From assembly GCF_900060185.1 (NCBI RefSeq), contig NZ_FIZY01000008.1, forward strand, positions 1-64,000: a stretch of 64,000 nt of DNA. The letters run 5' to 3'. Numbering within the stretch: position 1 is the first letter of the stretch; each line of letters begins with the position of its first letter. Below, piece by piece: positions 37,127-45,862 of the stretch. Both the position numbers and the translations under genes were made by a program. The DNA is from Grimontia marina. GTDB lineage: Bacteria > Pseudomonadota > Gammaproteobacteria > Enterobacterales > Vibrionaceae. The notes below the pieces were generated by a model. The model searched no databases, was not told where the DNA came from, and worked only from the letters and a program-made list of their open reading frames with translations.

Positions 37127-37858
37127 CTAACGATTCCCCGTTGAGGAGTCTGAGGTTGGCCATTCGATGTCTTCCATTGACGTGATATAGAAAGCTCTTG
37201 AAAAGAACTCTCTTCTCAAAATAATAAGAATAACAATCAGGAAAACAGCATAGAAAACATAAGGATGGATAATCCAAGCCAGTGAGGATATTCCAAAGTA
37301 ATAAGCTCGCACACCATATTGAAAGTGGTATGAGGCCAGCACGCTCATTTCGGAGAGTTTGTTGACAACGAGGCTCGTCGCTTTTGAATCCTTTTCACTC
37401 GGCTCTGGCGCTGACCCCAGCATAAGCAAAGAGTTCGCGTGTAAACCCATAGACCACGCAAATTCAAAAAACGCAATCACCATGATAATCAACAAACTCG
37501 TTATTTTTAAAACCACTGCCTCCTCTGTCGTGCCATTCAAGTAAGAAAATGAGTTTAACTTTTCGGTGATTGAGTGGCTTGCACCTAATAGCGCAACTAA
37601 GCCGCTAATAACAAAAACGGTCGTTGTAGCGAAGAAAGACACATTGTGAATCAATCCTCGCACCAAGCTGACATCCGTAATTCTCTCATGGCGCCAGAGC
37701 ATCTGGGTTGCCCACGCTTTTCTCCACAACATCATTTGGCTGGAAATATTCTTCCCAAATATCGCCTTACTTATAGGCTCATAAAGAAATAGAGACAAAA
37801 AGAGAACAACAAGTGCAACCAAATCTCCGTCGTTTAGCTTTAGTAAGAATTCACTCAT
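37127..37858 (-). CDS. DUF599 family membrane protein
   Basis: A 243-residue inner-membrane protein with about four hydrophobic segments (10-30, 75-100, 118-140, 195-220). The N-terminal WRKAWATQMLWRHERITDV stretch fits the DUF599 family, whose function is unknown. From the ATG at 37858 it lies just downstream of the transpeptidase-like gene on the same strand, so it may be co-transcribed. It is convergent with the IclR gene, with 49 bases between stops and no terminator recognised. Confidence 0.7.
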   Translation of the reverse strand: MSEFLLKLNDGDLVALVVLFLSLFLYEPISKAIFGKNISSQMMLWRKAWATQMLWRHERITDVSLVRGLIHNVSFFATTTVFVISGLVALLGASHSITEKLNSFSYLNGTTEEAVVLKITSLLIIMVIAFFEFAWSMGLHANSLLMLGSAPEPSEKDSKATSLVVNKLSEMSVLASYHFQYGVRAYYFGISSLAWIIHPYVFYAVFLIVILIILRREFFSRAFYITSMEDIEWPTSDSSTGNR

Positions 37859-37880
37859 CCTCTGCCACCCATCACGCCTT

Positions 37881-39461
37881 TCATTCTTTGATCGCATCTG
37901 ACCAGGCTGACATCACCTCTGTGATACCAGCATTCTCAAGTTGGCCACCGACAACCTGACTCGAAATGATGCTTGGGCAAGCGAAGTTGAACGGATATAT
38001 CGTCCTCGGGGCTAATTTGACCTGTTGTATTGTTCCCCTTAAATCTTCAATGAGGTTTTCATCCATTGTGTCATCCACAATCGTGAGCTCACTGAGGCTG
38101 GTATCTATCCTTGGCATACACATCGCTTTCTCTATATCCATCTTGTAATCCAAGATAAACGAGGAAAGTTGCGCTTCAGCAGGCATGATCTTGCGTCCAC
38201 CCGATGCACCTAACGCGAAACAAAGACCATCGTTGCGTTTGAGAATGGTGGGACACATATTCGCCAAGCATTTTTTGTCCGCAGCGAGCGAGTTTGGCTT
38301 ATTAGGTTCCGGATCAAACCACATGATCCCATTGTTCATAAGAATGCCACTGTCTCCCAACATCAACTTGGAGCCAAAAATGGAAAACAGTGTCTGGGTC
38401 ACCGATACGCAATTTCCCTCAGAATCAACAACGTTAAAATGTGTCGTGCAACTAGGTGCTACTTCCTTACGTTCATCTCCCATAAAGCGGTAGCGCTCTT
38501 CGTTCGCTAACCTAATTGCAGTGTCGTAGACCTTGTAGGCTTTTGAGTCAGGAGAATTGCCCTCTGGCTGCCAATTCTCCATCAGTGAAAAAGTGCGTTT
38601 TAAGGTTGGACCGGCAGTCATTGACGGCGTACCAAATATGGTATGGTCGCGATAACTGTATTTGTCCGCAGTCTGCAGAGTGGCTGTGTAACTTTCGAAG
38701 TCTTCCAAACTATGCCTGCCCCCTGCTTTAGCGAGTTCATTGACCATAGTTCTTGCTAACTCCCCGCGGTAAAAACTTTGATGGCCTTCTTCCGCTATGG
38801 TTTCCAGCGTTTTAGCCAGACGTGACTGATCGCAGACGTTCGATGAATGAGACGTCCACGCTGAAGATTTAGGGAAAAGACCAGAATCCAAAAACGTCTC
38901 CGCAGACGCTTTAAACGGCACCAGATCTTTGGCGACGGAAGAAATAACTAACTGTGCATACCAGTCAACGACCAGCCCTTTCTTAGCAAGGTCTATGGAA
39001 GGCTCAATGAGTGCTTTCCAGGGAAGAGATGAAAAATGCTCAGCAGCCAACCCCATTCCAGCCACTTGGCCAGGAATAGCAACCGCGAGCGCTCCCGTCA
39101 CATTCCTGTCTTCATGGACGCGAGTCCAAGGAAACAAATCTGTCGCTGAACCTTCAACCAGCGGATAATCTTCGACGTTAAGATTCTTAGGGGACTTCAT
39201 ACCGAAGTTGATCACCTTAACTTCGTCAGTTTTAGCTAAACGAATCACCATAAAGCCGCCACCACCGATACCGCTCATCCAGGGCTCCGCGACGCCTAAG
39301 GCGAACGATGTTGCTATTGCCGCATCCACTGCGTTTCCGCCTTTTCTTAGAACCTCAGCACCAATTTCTGACGCAATACGGCTTTGTGACGTCACCACAC
39401 CTCGGTGCGTACGAACAACTTTCTTCTTGATATTCCACGAGGATGATTGAGACAAACTCAC
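37881..39461 (-). CDS. Gamma-glutamyltranspeptidase family Ntn-hydrolase
   Basis: A 526-residue member of the gamma-glutamyltransferase family, made as a proenzyme that cleaves itself before a Thr nucleophile. That residue is Thr339 in SCTTHFNVVDSEGNCVSVTQ, and GNAVDAAIATSFALGVAEPW and GASGGRKIMPAEAQLSSF also match. No signal peptide is visible, unlike secreted glutathione-degrading enzymes, so it probably acts in the cytoplasm on a gamma-glutamyl compound or related amide. The GTG start follows GGAG with good spacing. Substrate not deducible. Confidence 0.85.
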   Translation of the reverse strand: MSLSQSSSWNIKKKVVRTHRGVVTSQSRIASEIGAEVLRKGGNAVDAAIATSFALGVAEPWMSGIGGGGFMVIRLAKTDEVKVINFGMKSPKNLNVEDYPLVEGSATDLFPWTRVHEDRNVTGALAVAIPGQVAGMGLAAEHFSSLPWKALIEPSIDLAKKGLVVDWYAQLVISSVAKDLVPFKASAETFLDSGLFPKSSAWTSHSSNVCDQSRLAKTLETIAEEGHQSFYRGELARTMVNELAKAGGRHSLEDFESYTATLQTADKYSYRDHTIFGTPSMTAGPTLKRTFSLMENWQPEGNSPDSKAYKVYDTAIRLANEERYRFMGDERKEVAPSCTTHFNVVDSEGNCVSVTQTLFSIFGSKLMLGDSGILMNNGIMWFDPEPNKPNSLAADKKCLANMCPTILKRNDGLCFALGASGGRKIMPAEAQLSSFILDYKMDIEKAMCMPRIDTSLSELTIVDDTMDENLIEDLRGTIQQVKLAPRTIYPFNFACPSIISSQVVGGQLENAGITEVMSAWSDAIKE

Positions 39462-39512
39462 TGTTAAACTCCATTTTTATTCGTATTACGACGGAAAATC
39501 ACCACCGCAGAT

Positions 39513-39770
39513 ATGACTGATAAAGCTAAAAACAACACAGAAAGTGGTGTAGAGACGAAGTTTAAGCAAAATGGATATTGCATAACCAATCAAGAGATAA
39601 GCCACGGAAAGATAAACATTTCTGTACCCATACTGAATTACGACAAAGAAATAATAGCCTGCATTGTCGCCATATTTAAAACGAGCGAATGGGATGAAAA
39701 TCGCTTAATTAAAGAGGTTTTCCCTAAGATCCAGGAGGTAGCTTCATTCATCAGGGTTCCCTCAAGATAG
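39513..39770 (+). pseudogene. IclR-family regulator remnant, C-terminal part only
   Basis: The 85-residue frame resembles the last third of an IclR effector domain (GYCITNQEISHGKINISVPI, followed by a LIKEVFPKIQEVASFI helix). The DNA-binding domain is absent, and no ribosome binding site precedes the ATG. The gap 39462-39826 contains nothing else. Probably a decayed regulator of the neighbouring transpeptidase-like gene. Confidence 0.55.
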
Positions 39771-39826
39771 AGTAGTAATAGCCAAATGATATGGAAAAGC
39801 TGTTCTATAATGCTGCAAGTTTAGCT

Positions 39827-40366
39827 TCAACGAATTAGGCTCAGTATCTCTTTAAATTCAGGCTCCCGACAATCTTTCACCAGTTCATAAAGACACATTT
39901 CCAAACCTGTGATTTCAACACCACTTTTCTTTAAACGATCGATACCTAGCTGCACATTGGAAGAAAGACGAGAAGAAACACAATCACTGACGAGCTCCAC
40001 CTTGAACCCTAAATCAGCCAGCCCTTTTGCCGTTTGATAGACACAAATGTGTGCCTCGATACCACAAACTAACCAAGAATCCACATTCAACGAGTTAATA
40101 GCTTCTAGAAAGTCCGGGGCATCACACGCATTGAAAGTAAACTTTGGTATTGGATGGATTCCATCTAGGTGAACGCTTAGCTCTTCTACCGTGCGACCTA
40201 ACTTTTCCGGGTTTTGTTCAAGTAGAACAATGGGTAAGTCGAGAGCTCTGGCCCCTGCAATCAATTTTCCACAATTGGAAATTAGCATCTGACTGTGATG
40301 TACTGTACGAGCGAGCTTCCCCTGAATATCAACAATAATCAGTCCCGTTTTCTTCCGTGATAACAT
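39827..40366 (-). CDS. Isochorismatase-like cysteine hydrolase
   Basis: A 179-residue hydrolase with the family triad Asp13 (LIIVDIQGKLA), Lys75 (PIPKFTFNA) and Cys108 (CGIEAHICVYQTAKGL). Members hydrolyse amides such as nicotinamide, maleamate, ureidoacrylate and N-carbamoyl compounds, or the vinyl ether of isochorismate; the YcaC-like subgroup is of unknown function. Because it lies downstream of a maleate isomerase gene, a maleamate-type role was considered. A 122-base gap with an inverted repeat separates it from that operon, so the link is weak. Confidence 0.82.
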   Translation of the reverse strand: MLSRKKTGLIIVDIQGKLARTVHHSQMLISNCGKLIAGARALDLPIVLLEQNPEKLGRTVEELSVHLDGIHPIPKFTFNACDAPDFLEAINSLNVDSWLVCGIEAHICVYQTAKGLADLGFKVELVSDCVSSRLSSNVQLGIDRLKKSGVEITGLEMCLYELVKDCREPEFKEILSLIR

Positions 40367-40441
40367 GTCAACGCCTCTAGTGTGATGATGCTGAGTCTAT
40401 GCTATTGGATTAGGTATTCCAGTAACGCCATCCCCGCTGAT

Positions 40442-40473
40442 AAACGCCATCCAGACCCGCGAGCAGGGCGTTT
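40442..40473. repeat. Inverted repeat at the end of the salicylate/gentisate operon
   Basis: AAACGCC at 40442-40448 pairs with GGCGTTT at 40467-40473 around an 18-base loop. A direct repeat AACGCCATCC occurs at 40424-40433 and 40443-40452. It follows the last gene of the minus-strand operon. The T-run is lacking, so terminator status is uncertain. Confidence 0.35.
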
Positions 40474-40488
40474 GACTTTCAACAGCAC

Positions 40489-40761
40489 TCAATCAAAACT
40501 GAACATGCTTTCAAGATCATGTCGAGAGTAGGCTTTAAACGCCAGCATAGTATCCGTTTTTACGATCCCATCAATCTTAGCCATTTGCTCTGTAACAAGC
40601 CGCGATAGATCATCGGCTTGCTTCACTCTGACAATCGCTATCAAATCATAAGCACCGCTGACAGAAAAGACTTCGGACATTTCCTTTAGGTCCGCCAACT
40701 GTTCAGCCACAGTATTGATTTTATCGCGTTCAACATTGAAAAAGATGATTGACGTAAGCAT
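40489..40761 (-). CDS. Stand-alone Lrp/AsnC ligand-binding (RAM) domain protein
   Basis: A 90-residue protein consisting only of the RAM effector domain of Lrp/AsnC regulators (VFSVSGAYDLIAIVRVKQAD, VKTDTMLAFKAYSRHDLESM). The DNA-binding domain is absent. Single-domain RAM proteins form rings that bind small ligands or may mix with full-length Lrp proteins. A good AGGAG site precedes the ATG. It is last in the long minus-strand operon, 63 bases after the maleate isomerase gene. Confidence 0.82.
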   Translation of the reverse strand: MLTSIIFFNVERDKINTVAEQLADLKEMSEVFSVSGAYDLIAIVRVKQADDLSRLVTEQMAKIDGIVKTDTMLAFKAYSRHDLESMFSFD

Positions 40762-40824
40762 GAGACTATCTCCTGTTTATTACCGCCACTTGCTGACGGC
40801 GTTGTGGTGTATCGTGACGACTCC

Positions 40825-41568
40825 TCAAGAGAGTAGCTTTCCACAACCTGGAACCTTCGCTTCCAAACCCAAGTTAGTAAGAATTTGATGTGTTGTCGCC
40901 ACTGCTGCTGAAATAACGGGTATCCCACATTCATCTTCCACGATTTGTATGGCAGCCAACGATGGCATTTGGACACACGCCGACAAAACCAATACATCAA
41001 TCCCTGTCAGGTCAAGTCGTTTATATATATCGACCAGATTAAAGGGGTCTTGTGCAGCAACTTCAAGATTATTGGGGATTTCAAGTGAGATGGCATCGTG
41101 CACTTCGATCCCTTCATATTCAATGTAGTCGCAAACCAATTTCGTCAAAGGTTTCATGTAGGGCGTAATCAATGAAATTCTTTTTGCGTCCATCAGCTTT
41201 AAGCAATCTATCAGTGCGCCAGCAGAGCTTACAATGGGAGTTGGATAGCCGTTAGCTAGGGTGACTTCATGCAGCCTTTTCTGGCTTTCACGATGATAAC
41301 CATTGCCTTGCGCCATAATGGCAACAAGGCATGCATATCCCATGACATCAACATCGGCATCTGACAACTCCAATGCACACCGGTCGCTGTCACTGTCCAT
41401 TGACTTGAGCTCCTCCGGCGTGACGTGCTTCATTCTCATTCGACTGGAATGGAAAGAAAATGTCTCCGGGTAAAATTTCTCCCTTACCCTCAACATTGCA
41501 GGAATTTCACGTTCCATCGTGAGGTTAGAGCTGGGGACAATTTGCCCAATTTTATACGTCCTGGTCAT
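40825..41568 (-). CDS. Maleate cis-trans isomerase
   Basis: A 247-residue member of the Asp/Glu racemase superfamily, maleate isomerase branch. The paired catalytic cysteines are Cys80 (VMGYACLVAIMAQG) and Cys198 (VLVLSACVQMPSL). IGQIVPSSNLTMEREIPAML and FHSSRMRMKHVTPEELKSMD are family hallmarks. It would turn maleate into fumarate. The start overlaps the FAH hydrolase stop by one base. Its presence implies that the gentisate pathway here yields free maleate. Confidence 0.9.
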   Translation of the reverse strand: MTRTYKIGQIVPSSNLTMEREIPAMLRVREKFYPETFSFHSSRMRMKHVTPEELKSMDSDSDRCALELSDADVDVMGYACLVAIMAQGNGYHRESQKRLHEVTLANGYPTPIVSSAGALIDCLKLMDAKRISLITPYMKPLTKLVCDYIEYEGIEVHDAISLEIPNNLEVAAQDPFNLVDIYKRLDLTGIDVLVLSACVQMPSLAAIQIVEDECGIPVISAAVATTHQILTNLGLEAKVPGCGKLLS

Positions 41569-42488
41569 TATACCGCTCCAATGTTGATCACTGGGTTCCT
41601 AATTACCCCTATGCCTTCGACGCCGCACTCAATAACGTCCCCCGGCCACATCCATTCTTGTGGGTCGCGCCCTGCACCCACTCCAGAAGGTGTCCCTGTA
41701 GCAATGATGTCACCTGGCTCCAAGGTGATACCTGTTGAAATATCAGAAATCAGGGTGGGGATATCGAACAGCAAATGCCGTGTATTCGAGCGCTGCTTTT
41801 CCACACCATTTTTAGTCAGCCATAATTCGAGATTGTGCGGGTTTTCGATAGCGTCTGCCGTCACAATACAGGGCCCCATTGGCGCGTAAGAGTCCTGACC
41901 TTTGGAAAAAATCCATTGTCCGGCTCTGCGGTTATCACGGGCAGAAACATCGTTGATCACGGTGTAACCAAACACGTAGCTCATCGCATCTTCTTTCTTG
42001 ATGCGCGTTGCCCGCTTGCCGATAACAACCGCTAATTCTACTTCCCAATCCAGTTGCTGGGTCATCGCGGCGTTATGTTGGATGGGTTCACCTGTCGCGA
42101 TAACACTGGTGGGTGGTTTTGAAAATACAACCGGTTTTTCCGGCAAATCTTTAGACGTATCCAGCGATTTTGCCGACTCAGCGACATGCTCCACGTAATT
42201 TAGACCGATGCCAAAGATGTTCTTTCTCGGCTTAGGGATCGGTGCCAATACAGTGACATTTTCTATCGCAGTGGCGATACCTGGCGGCCGAATTGATTCT
42301 GTATGCTCTAACGCCCGGCGAATTGCCGCCACGGCGTCCTGACCTTGATCGATCAATCCAAGCATATCCTTGGAAAAGGTCTGCCCGAATGCATCTCCCA
42401 ATCTTTCAACATCCACGACCATATGGTCTACGACAACACCCAAGCGAGCTTCAGCGTGTGGCCCGTTTCGATAAGTGATAAGTTTCAT
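41568..42488 (-). CDS. FAH-family hydrolase, probable maleylpyruvate/fumarylpyruvate hydrolase
   Basis: A 306-residue fumarylacetoacetate hydrolase-family enzyme. The metal-binding stretch is LDWEVELAVVIGKRATRI, and IFGIGLNYVEHVAESA, GYTVINDVSARDNRRAGQWI and DIIATGTPSGVGAGRDP are typical. The family cleaves acylpyruvates. Beside gentisate dioxygenase the substrate should be maleylpyruvate or fumarylpyruvate. No maleylpyruvate isomerase is present but a maleate isomerase is, so direct cleavage of maleylpyruvate to maleate and pyruvate is the better fit. Confidence 0.88.
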   Translation of the reverse strand: MKLITYRNGPHAEARLGVVVDHMVVDVERLGDAFGQTFSKDMLGLIDQGQDAVAAIRRALEHTESIRPPGIATAIENVTVLAPIPKPRKNIFGIGLNYVEHVAESAKSLDTSKDLPEKPVVFSKPPTSVIATGEPIQHNAAMTQQLDWEVELAVVIGKRATRIKKEDAMSYVFGYTVINDVSARDNRRAGQWIFSKGQDSYAPMGPCIVTADAIENPHNLELWLTKNGVEKQRSNTRHLLFDIPTLISDISTGITLEPGDIIATGTPSGVGAGRDPQEWMWPGDVIECGVEGIGVIRNPVINIGAV

Positions 42489-42556
42489 TTACACATCCTT
42501 CGTGATTTGAATATATACAAACTGAGCTATCAGATTCTGAAAACAACTCTCTGGCT

Positions 42557-43699
42557 TTACGCCTCAACAAGTTGATGCCCATTGTTATCAACCAAGGCTT
42601 GCTCCACATAAAAGCCCAGTTTTTTGATGGTTGGTAAATCATTAAAAGAAAACAGACAGGCATCTTCCGATGATGACGTATTGACGTGCTCGTGCCACAT
42701 CCATGTCGGTACGCAGAAAATGTCTTTCTCTTTCCAATCAAACCGCTGCCCATTGATAATCGAATATCCAGAGCCTTTGGCTACTTGATAAATAATGTTA
42801 CCCGTATGGCGATGCGCTTTGGTGTGCTCAGACGGTCTCAAGAGTTGTAAACTGGCCCCCATGGTCAGCATAGGATCGCCCCCAGTTTGAGGATTGACAT
42901 AGCGCATAATAACCCCGTCATAGGGTGAGCCATCTGTGACTTTTGAGTAGTTCAACAGCGCTTCGTAGCTTTGATCCCACGAATATTTCATTAACGGGGA
43001 ATAAGGTTTATCCCACTTATCTAACTCTGGTCGTAAACCCGGTGCGCCATAGGTCAGTGGGCTGTCATTTTCTGGCAGGGTAACCGTTTGGTATCCCTCT
43101 GGGTGAACAGCATAGAAGTTGGATTCCAGCACGTTGGTTAAAGGAATATCTAGTCCGTCTTGCCATATACTGGTTTCCCCATCTTCGGAGACACCATGCT
43201 CATGCCATGTCCCATTTGGGGTAATGACAAAGTCACGCGCACCAAGGTCGATTTTATGACCATCCACAATGGTATAAGCGCCTTTGCCTTCCATGATGAA
43301 CCTTAACGCCGAGGCCGCATGTTTGTGTGCGCCTGCCCTTTCTCCGGGTTGCATCACTTGCAAACCGGAAAACAGCCAACCACAGGCAGCACTGACGTCT
43401 GTCCGTTTGGGATTTTTCAAATACACCACACGTCTACCAGCATCTTCAGGGCTCACTAAATCCAGTGATTTCAATACCAGCTTTCGGAGTACTTCATTTC
43501 GCCAAACCACAGGCTCTGATAATGCTTTAGGCTCCCAGGGCTCAATCGCATTGGCGACTTTCCAAAATGCCCCAGTGTGTACTCCTTCAAGTTCGGAGTA
43601 GTAATCCTCCAGAACCTGGTTATCTTTCACTCTTGACCGGCCAAGTTGGTCATCAGAGCGATTCTGGTTGCTGCCAACGCTATCCTTTACATTGTTCAT
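42557..43699 (-). CDS. Gentisate 1,2-dioxygenase
   Basis: A bicupin ring-cleavage dioxygenase of 380 residues. The iron-binding N-terminal cupin shows AGAHKHAASALRFIMEGKG (His125, His127) and PNGTWHEHGV (His166). It opens gentisate to maleylpyruvate. The C-terminal cupin also keeps KAHRHTGNIIYQV and WMWHEHV. The ATG at 43699 follows GAGGGTGAG; an upstream in-frame ATG overlaps the nitrilase end and is less likely. Salicylate 1,2-dioxygenase is a relative, but the thioesterase and salicylyl-CoA hydroxylase in the operon favour gentisate. Confidence 0.9.
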   Translation of the reverse strand: MNNVKDSVGSNQNRSDDQLGRSRVKDNQVLEDYYSELEGVHTGAFWKVANAIEPWEPKALSEPVVWRNEVLRKLVLKSLDLVSPEDAGRRVVYLKNPKRTDVSAACGWLFSGLQVMQPGERAGAHKHAASALRFIMEGKGAYTIVDGHKIDLGARDFVITPNGTWHEHGVSEDGETSIWQDGLDIPLTNVLESNFYAVHPEGYQTVTLPENDSPLTYGAPGLRPELDKWDKPYSPLMKYSWDQSYEALLNYSKVTDGSPYDGVIMRYVNPQTGGDPMLTMGASLQLLRPSEHTKAHRHTGNIIYQVAKGSGYSIINGQRFDWKEKDIFCVPTWMWHEHVNTSSSEDACLFSFNDLPTIKKLGFYVEQALVDNNGHQLVEA

Positions 43700-43736
43700 A
43701 CTGCTCACCCTCTGTATGCGTACTGCCCTGTGCCGA

Positions 43737-44753
43737 CTAACGTTCTTGAGAAGCCTGAGCGTCGGAAGGCTCATCTTTCGCGATCTCTTGATTGTCTGAT
43801 TGACGGATCGGGTGTTGCTTGGTGCGATTGACCGTCAGTTGAAAAATATCGAACCGGTTGTAATGCCCAACAATGTCATGCATTTGCTTTGGCTGAATGC
43901 AGCGTGTCAGGTCAATATCGGCATATGCAATACCTTCCTCATCAATCAACTCATCGCCGACTGATCGACCATCAGGACCTATGACGCCCGAGTAACAACT
44001 GGATTTTCTCTCCATCAGCTGGCGAGCATCAGGTCTGATTTTCTCCATCTCTTCGATGATTTCTTCGGATATGGTTGAGGTGGAGACAACGGTGAACACC
44101 TTGCCTTCGAAGGAATGCGACATTGCCCTGAGCTTGATGGCTTCGGCCATGTCATAGTCAGCAGGCGCGACAGGCAGAGAGATGTAACTTGCGGTGTGAA
44201 CCAGTTCACCCTGCGCCAATAAACTGTAACGCGCCAATGTGTTGGTGTTCTCTCCGCATGCCAGGCCACCGAGTGGGCCAATGTCGGTGTCGTATACCGT
44301 CAAGCTAGCGCCGTCACCGCCCGTCCATGTGAGTTTTTCGGCCCATGTGGGAACCAACTTGCGATGTTTCCCCATGATCTGACCGAGCGGGTCAATAAAA
44401 ACCAGTGTGTTATATAAGGTACCCAAGGATGTTTTGGAGCGTTCGTTAACACCAATCACTACATACACATTGCAAGCGGCAGCTGCTGCGCACACTACAT
44501 CAATCTCAGGGCCAGGCACAAAGATGGAGGCTTTCACCAGCTTTTCGAACCATTCACTGCCAGTAACAGGGTCCGTGATCCAGTTCCAATAGGGATAACC
44601 GGGCACGAATGATTCAGGAAACACCACCAGCTTTGCACCATTTTCCGAGGCTTTTGAGATGAGTTGTGCCGCTTTTTCTACTGTGCCATCTGCGTCAAGA
44701 AATACGGGGCTCGTTTGCACGGCAGCAGCTTTGAATGTTGGAAATTCTTTCAT
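43737..44753 (-). CDS. Nitrilase within the salicylate/gentisate operon
   Basis: A 338-residue nitrilase-superfamily enzyme with the triad Glu47 (VVFPESFVPGYPYWNW), Lys132 (GKHRKLVPTW) and Cys166 (GGLACGENTNTLARYSL). The CGENTNTL motif differs from the CWEHLQPL of the nitrilase at 17509-18573, so the two are distinct subtypes. It overlaps the thioesterase gene by four bases. In this operon it may turn a hydroxylated benzonitrile into salicylate, or handle an aliphatic nitrile or cyanide; the substrate is not deducible. Confidence 0.9.
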   Translation of the reverse strand: MKEFPTFKAAAVQTSPVFLDADGTVEKAAQLISKASENGAKLVVFPESFVPGYPYWNWITDPVTGSEWFEKLVKASIFVPGPEIDVVCAAAAACNVYVVIGVNERSKTSLGTLYNTLVFIDPLGQIMGKHRKLVPTWAEKLTWTGGDGASLTVYDTDIGPLGGLACGENTNTLARYSLLAQGELVHTASYISLPVAPADYDMAEAIKLRAMSHSFEGKVFTVVSTSTISEEIIEEMEKIRPDARQLMERKSSCYSGVIGPDGRSVGDELIDEEGIAYADIDLTRCIQPKQMHDIVGHYNRFDIFQLTVNRTKQHPIRQSDNQEIAKDEPSDAQASQER

Positions 44754-45169
44754 TGCATCTTCTCCATGCCAGGCGACAACATCGATGTGATTTTTTCGCG
44801 AATCGCGTCATCCCACTTACAGGATTTTCCCCCTGAATCGACGTTCACCAGCGTGAGAGATGACGTAAAACGTTCTTCGCTATTGCACATGGCGATAACA
44901 ACAACGCCCATACTCGAGTGACCAAGATGCCTGGGCTCAAGCAAAATCTGTAAACAATCCCCGTGCCTGCTGGGAGAATGAAAACGGGTACTGATCTCCG
45001 CTGTTGGTAAGCCACCGTTTTTTAGCAGCTCTTCAAATGGCCGCTGCAACACATCGGAGAAAAACATCTCCACAACGTCATTTATCATTTCAAAATACCG
45101 GGGATAAAAGACAATTCCAGCCGGATCACAGTGCTTAAAAAGCACTTTCTGTTTGATTATAAAAGCCAT
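44750..45169 (-). CDS. 4-hydroxybenzoyl-CoA thioesterase-type hotdog protein
   Basis: A 139-residue thioesterase of the 4-hydroxybenzoyl-CoA family. The active-site stretch FKHCDPAGIVFYPRYFEMIN holds the catalytic Asp15. In an operon with a salicylyl-CoA hydroxylase and gentisate dioxygenase it most simply hydrolyses gentisyl-CoA to gentisate. AGGGG precedes the ATG. It is two bases from the ABC ATPase gene upstream and overlaps the nitrilase start. Confidence 0.88.
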   Translation of the reverse strand: MAFIIKQKVLFKHCDPAGIVFYPRYFEMINDVVEMFFSDVLQRPFEELLKNGGLPTAEISTRFHSPSRHGDCLQILLEPRHLGHSSMGVVVIAMCNSEERFTSSLTLVNVDSGGKSCKWDDAIREKITSMLSPGMEKMQ

Positions 45170-45171
45170 CT

Positions 45172-45861
45172 TTAGACCCCTAAGCGCTCATTTAACGTTT
45201 CGTCATCAAGCGTATTTAAACACCCTTCCCACACGCTCATTCCTCGCTCTAGGATCACCGCGCGGTCCGCCACACTCGATAGCTCTTTTATCGATTTATC
45301 AATGAGTAAAATGGCCATGTCTGACGTTGCTTTTAGTGCTTTGATCGCACTCCATATTTCCTGACGTACAATGGGCGCAAGACCTTCCGTTGCCTCGTCT
45401 AATATCAATAACTTAGGATTAGTCATTAGGGCTCTTCCTATCGCAACCATTTGCTGCTCGCCACCCGACAGGGTTTTACACGACTGGTGCGCCCGCTCTA
45501 TCAGGCGCGGAAATAATTCGCCGACTTTTTCAATATCCCAATGGCCGGTTTGGGAACCGACAATCAGGTTTTCTTGAACCGTTAAGTTCGGGAAACAGCG
45601 TCGCCCTTCAGGCACCAGCCCAATCCCTAAACGCACCGCTTCATAAGACGCCATCGAGTGTAAGGAGCGATCCAGAAAACGTATCTCTCCTTGGGTGTTG
45701 GTCAGCATTCGGCATATCGACTTTATGGTCGTGCTTTTCCCCATGCCATTGCGCCCCATCAAGGCAACAACTTCACCTTGATCAACCGTTAAGTTCACAT
45801 CAAAAAGGGCTTTTGATGCGCCATAAGAGGCTTCTAATCCAGCGACCGTGAGTAGATTCAT
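45172..45861 (-). CDS. Branched-chain-type ABC transporter ATPase (LivF type)
   Basis: A 229-residue ATPase with Walker A GRNGMGKSTTIKSI, signature LSGGEQQMVAIGRAL and Walker B LLILDEATEGLAP. The LivF type energises uptake by hydrophobic amino-acid-type (HAAT) importers, many of which carry aromatic acids. The ATG at 45861 (AGGAAGG upstream) directly follows the LivG-type stop. Confidence 0.9.
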   Translation of the reverse strand: MNLLTVAGLEASYGASKALFDVNLTVDQGEVVALMGRNGMGKSTTIKSICRMLTNTQGEIRFLDRSLHSMASYEAVRLGIGLVPEGRRCFPNLTVQENLIVGSQTGHWDIEKVGELFPRLIERAHQSCKTLSGGEQQMVAIGRALMTNPKLLILDEATEGLAPIVRQEIWSAIKALKATSDMAILLIDKSIKELSSVADRAVILERGMSVWEGCLNTLDDETLNERLGV

Positions 45862-45862
45862 A

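Noticed and set aside
39827-40366. Isochorismatase-like hydrolase as maleamate amidohydrolase of a nicotinate pathway
   Set aside because: A maleate isomerase is nearby, but no other nicotinate genes are present, and a gap with an inverted repeat separates the two.
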